Assembly (NCBI RefSeq): GCF_009908315.1
Contig: NZ_JAAATW010000001.1
Coordinates: forward strand, 1,116,001-1,180,000
Length of the DNA: 64,000 bases
Source: Paragemmobacter ruber
GTDB lineage: Bacteria > Pseudomonadota > Alphaproteobacteria > Rhodobacterales > Rhodobacteraceae
Reading direction: 5' to 3'
A model generated the notes under the pieces. That model was not told where the DNA came from. It saw only the letters and a program-made list of their open reading frames with translations, and did no database searches. The position numbers were made by a program, and so were the translations under genes. Below, in pieces: positions 61,830-64,000 of the stretch. The stretch's first letter is position 1, and each line of letters begins with the position of its first letter.

Positions 61830-63227
61830 TCACACCTCGAACCGCGTCGCGCCGCGCCGCTTTTCATCCACCGGCTGGGACAGCACCACCGCCTGATGCG
61901 CCCGCTGGTCGCAGCCTGCGCGCGGGCAGATGCGGCAGTTGATGCCCACGGGCGTCATCCGCGCGCCCGCGACTGAGAACGCCTCAGCATAGCCGATTTC
62001 CGGCGCGTGTTCGATCGCGCAGCCCATCGCCACGGCAAGGCGGTTGTCCTGCGCGTGCCGCGCCCAGGTGGGGCGGTCCACCGTGCGCGAAAAGACGAAG
62101 AACTGCGATCTGTCGGGCATTTCCACGAATTGCGGCACGATCCGGCCCGGCGTGCGGAAACTGGTATGCACATCCAGCCGGGGGCAGGCGCCGCCATGTT
62201 CGGCCAGATGGAACCCGGTTGCGTTGAAGCGCTTGGTCACGTTGCCACCCTTGTCGATCCGCAGGAAGAAGAACGGCACCCCCTGCGCGCCTTCGCGCTG
62301 CATCGTCGTCGCCCGGTGGCAGGCCTGTTCAAAGCTAACCCCGAACCGCGTGGCGATATGGTCAAGGTCGTATTTCGTCGCCCGTGCTTCGGCCAGAAAG
62401 GCATCATAGGGCATCAGCACGGCGGCGGCGAAGTAGTTCGCCAGTTCCACCCGCAGCCGCGCCACCCCGCGCGGATCGGTGATGCCGGACCGCGCCGCCA
62501 GCGCATCGAGCAGCGCGCGCTGTTCCAGAAGCCCGCACATATGGACCAGCTGGAAGATGCGGTTGGTGTGATCCAGCGCCTCGGACAGCAGGATTTCGCG
62601 ACGCGCCTCGTCATACTGGCGCAGGGTACCGGGCAGGTCTTCCACCCGCACCAGCCGGACCGTCACCCCCACCCCGTCGCGCAGCCGCCGCTTCAGCGCG
62701 ACATAAGTTTCATCCGGCTCTACCGCCGCGCCGTTCCAGAAGCCGAAGGCCGCCTCTTCCAGCTCGCGGAAGTGGTTCCGGTGGCGGCGGAACTCGTTAT
62801 GCACGGCGGATTCCGGCGTGGCCACGATCTGCGGCGCCTCCCCCTCGGTCAGCGACAGGAGCTGATCCGTCGCCGCCTGATAGGCGCTGTGCAGGCGCAG
62901 AAAGCTTTGCACCAGCCCAGGCGAATGGACCAGCGCCGCGCGCATCTGGGGCAGATCGGGGCGGGTTTCGGCAAAGAGCGGATCCTGCATCACCGCGCGC
63001 AGATCGACAAGCTGGCTGGTGCCATCCTCATCCGCGATGTCGCGCCAATCGACGCCATAGACCTCGAACAGCCGCAACAGGACCGAAACGGAGACGGATC
63101 GTTCGTTGTTTTCCAACAGGTTGACATAGGACGCGCTGATCCCCAGCGCCCGCGCCATCGCGCCCTGCGTTTCCCCCCGTTCGATCCGCAGACGGCGCAG
63201 ATGGGGGCCGATGAAGGTTTTCTGCAT
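61830..63227 (-). CDS. ScfR/RamB-type short-chain fatty-acyl transcriptional regulator
   Basis: The 465-residue protein has an N-terminal Xre helix-turn-helix (about 8-62, GETQGAMARALGISASYVNLLEN), an ImmA/IrrE-like domain in the middle (FAAAVLMPYDAFLAEAR region, about 270-290) and a C-terminal cysteine cluster (NCRICPRAGCDQRAH). This architecture is that of short-chain acyl-CoA sensing regulators of the RamB/ScfR group, which control glyoxylate or propionate genes. It is divergent from the aminotransferase gene. Confidence 0.9.
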   Translation of the reverse strand: MQKTFIGPHLRRLRIERGETQGAMARALGISASYVNLLENNERSVSVSVLLRLFEVYGVDWRDIADEDGTSQLVDLRAVMQDPLFAETRPDLPQMRAALVHSPGLVQSFLRLHSAYQAATDQLLSLTEGEAPQIVATPESAVHNEFRRHRNHFRELEEAAFGFWNGAAVEPDETYVALKRRLRDGVGVTVRLVRVEDLPGTLRQYDEARREILLSEALDHTNRIFQLVHMCGLLEQRALLDALAARSGITDPRGVARLRVELANYFAAAVLMPYDAFLAEARATKYDLDHIATRFGVSFEQACHRATTMQREGAQGVPFFFLRIDKGGNVTKRFNATGFHLAEHGGACPRLDVHTSFRTPGRIVPQFVEMPDRSQFFVFSRTVDRPTWARHAQDNRLAVAMGCAIEHAPEIGYAEAFSVAGARMTPVGINCRICPRAGCDQRAHQAVVLSQPVDEKRRGATRFEV

Positions 63228-63256
63228 ACTGTCGCACACATTGAGGGGTTCGTCAT

Positions 63257-63290
63257 ATTTACAATATTACAAATTACAGCTTCTGTAAAT
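63257..63290. promoter_or_regulatory. Candidate ScfR/RamB operator
   Basis: A perfect 7-bp inverted repeat ATTTACA (63257-63263) and TGTAAAT (63284-63290) flanks two internal TTACA/TACAA direct repeats. The AT-rich pattern stands out and lies between divergent regulator and target genes, as for RamB-type boxes. It is 30 bases upstream of the regulator start. Confidence 0.6.
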
Positions 63291-63373
63291 TCTCGCATTC
63301 ACAGCAGAACCCGCTTTCGTTTTGCACACGGGGCGACTGGTGGCATGGAAGGTTCAACCAATGGGAGGACGCC

Positions 63374-64000
63374 ATGAAAACCGGAACGCAGCACCTTTAC
63401 ATCCCCGGCCCGACCAACGTGCCCGAGGCTGTGCGTCAGGCCATGATCGTGCCGATGCAGGATCACCGCGCCCCCGATTTCGGCGATCTGACGCTGGGGC
63501 TGTTCGCCGATCTGAAAAAGGTTTTCAAAACGGAAACCGGCACGGTGATGATGTTCCCCGGCTCTGGCACCGGCTGCTGGGAAGCGGCGATCACCAACAC
63601 ACTGAACCCGGGCGACAAGGTGCTGATGGCGCGGCACGGGCAGTTTTCGTTGCTCTGGGCCGATATGGCGGTGAAGCTGGGTCTGGATGTGGAGATCGTC
63701 GATCTGGCCTGGGGCGCGGGGACGCCCGCGAATGAATTTGCCCGCATCCTCGGGAATGACCGGCACGGCAAGATCAAGGCGGTGTTCGTCACGCAGAACG
63801 AAACCGCCACGGGTGTGACGTCGGACGTTGCCGCCGTGCGCCGCGCGCTGGACGAGTCGTTCCATGATGCGCTTTTGTTCGTGGATGGCGTGTCTTCCAT
63901 CGGCTCCATCGACTTCCGCATGGATGAATGGGGCGTCGATCTCGCCGTGACGGGCAGCCAGAAGGGGTTCATGCTGCCCGCCGGTCTGGGGATGCTGGGC
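63374..64000 (+). CDS. Class V aminotransferase, serine/alanine/aspartate-glyoxylate type, 3' partial
   Basis: The first 209 residues of a PLP fold type I class V aminotransferase are visible, starting MKTGTQHLYIPGPTNVPE. The glyoxylate-aminotransferase motifs FPGSGTGCWEAAITNTLNPGD, NETATGVTSD and the PLP-lysine segment VTGSQKGFMLP (Lys near residue 199) are present. GGGAGGA precedes the ATG. The family covers serine-glyoxylate and aspartate-glyoxylate (BhcA) enzymes, and this piece cannot separate them. The C-terminus lies beyond the window. Divergent regulation by the ScfR-type gene is likely. Confidence 0.9.
   Translation, partial: MKTGTQHLYIPGPTNVPEAVRQAMIVPMQDHRAPDFGDLTLGLFADLKKVFKTETGTVMMFPGSGTGCWEAAITNTLNPGDKVLMARHGQFSLLWADMAVKLGLDVEIVDLAWGAGTPANEFARILGNDRHGKIKAVFVTQNETATGVTSDVAAVRRALDESFHDALLFVDGVSSIGSIDFRMDEWGVDLAVTGSQKGFMLPAGLGMLG

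Overview
The window is high-GC chromosomal DNA from an alphaproteobacterium, most likely the family Rhodobacteraceae (Rhodobacter, Tabrizicola or Gemmobacter type). The supporting markers are an aa3 oxidase subunit IV of about 48 residues, COQ9, a TrcR (DUF1013) cell-cycle regulator, phaA-phaB polyhydroxybutyrate genes, a TIGR02302 protein, and the gene orders tlpA/argH/small lipoprotein/lysA and zinc-ribbon protein/ftsE/ftsX/plsC. The genus is inferred, not proven. No rRNA, tRNA, CRISPR array or intact insertion sequence was recognised.

Bases 1-19000 are accessory metabolism. A ribose-type ABC transporter with ATPase and permease fused in one chain (cut by the left edge) leads into an intradiol dioxygenase, a ketopantoate-reductase-like enzyme, a tautomerase-like protein and a VOC protein, probably an aromatic-degradation operon. 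A minimal tyrosine recombinase with a nearby long inverted repeat follows. Next is a divergent catabolic locus (6089-17720). On the minus strand lie a COG4091 NAD-oxidoreductase with a SAF domain, a thiamine-dependent E1 alpha/beta pair, an E2-like protein with two lipoyl domains and an alpha/beta-hydrolase in place of the acyltransferase, and a SorC regulator. On the plus strand lie a complete binding-protein ABC sugar importer and a PfkB kinase with a cysteine-rich active-site loop. This locus looks like a sugar or polyol pathway whose substrate I cannot name, and it is the best candidate here for undescribed biology. Two unknown genes follow the kinase.

Bases 19000-64000 are mostly core or housekeeping: TrcR, RNase T2, quinone oxidoreductases, COQ9, ribosomal protein S21, Lrp with alanine dehydrogenase, MscL, molybdenum-cofactor genes (a MobB fusion and MobA), AzlCD, oxidase subunit IV, a metallo-hydrolase with an acyl-CoA dehydrogenase, Sua5, GreA, ETF-ubiquinone oxidoreductase, a TPR protein with IspE, a polyprenyl diphosphate synthase, phaAB, a degenerate EAL protein, Tag glycosylase, TlpA, ArgH, LysA, FtsEX, PlsC, and finally a short-chain acyl regulator (ScfR type) divergent from a class V aminotransferase cut by the right edge.

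Non-coding structure is also notable. An identical 44-bp double palindrome, AT-rich in a GC-rich genome, occurs at 35734 and 46062. A related array of three hairpins lies at 23960-24027. A strong hairpin separates phaA from phaB, and dyads that could be operators sit in the intergenic regions of ald/lrp, of the divergent sugar locus, and of scfR/aminotransferase.
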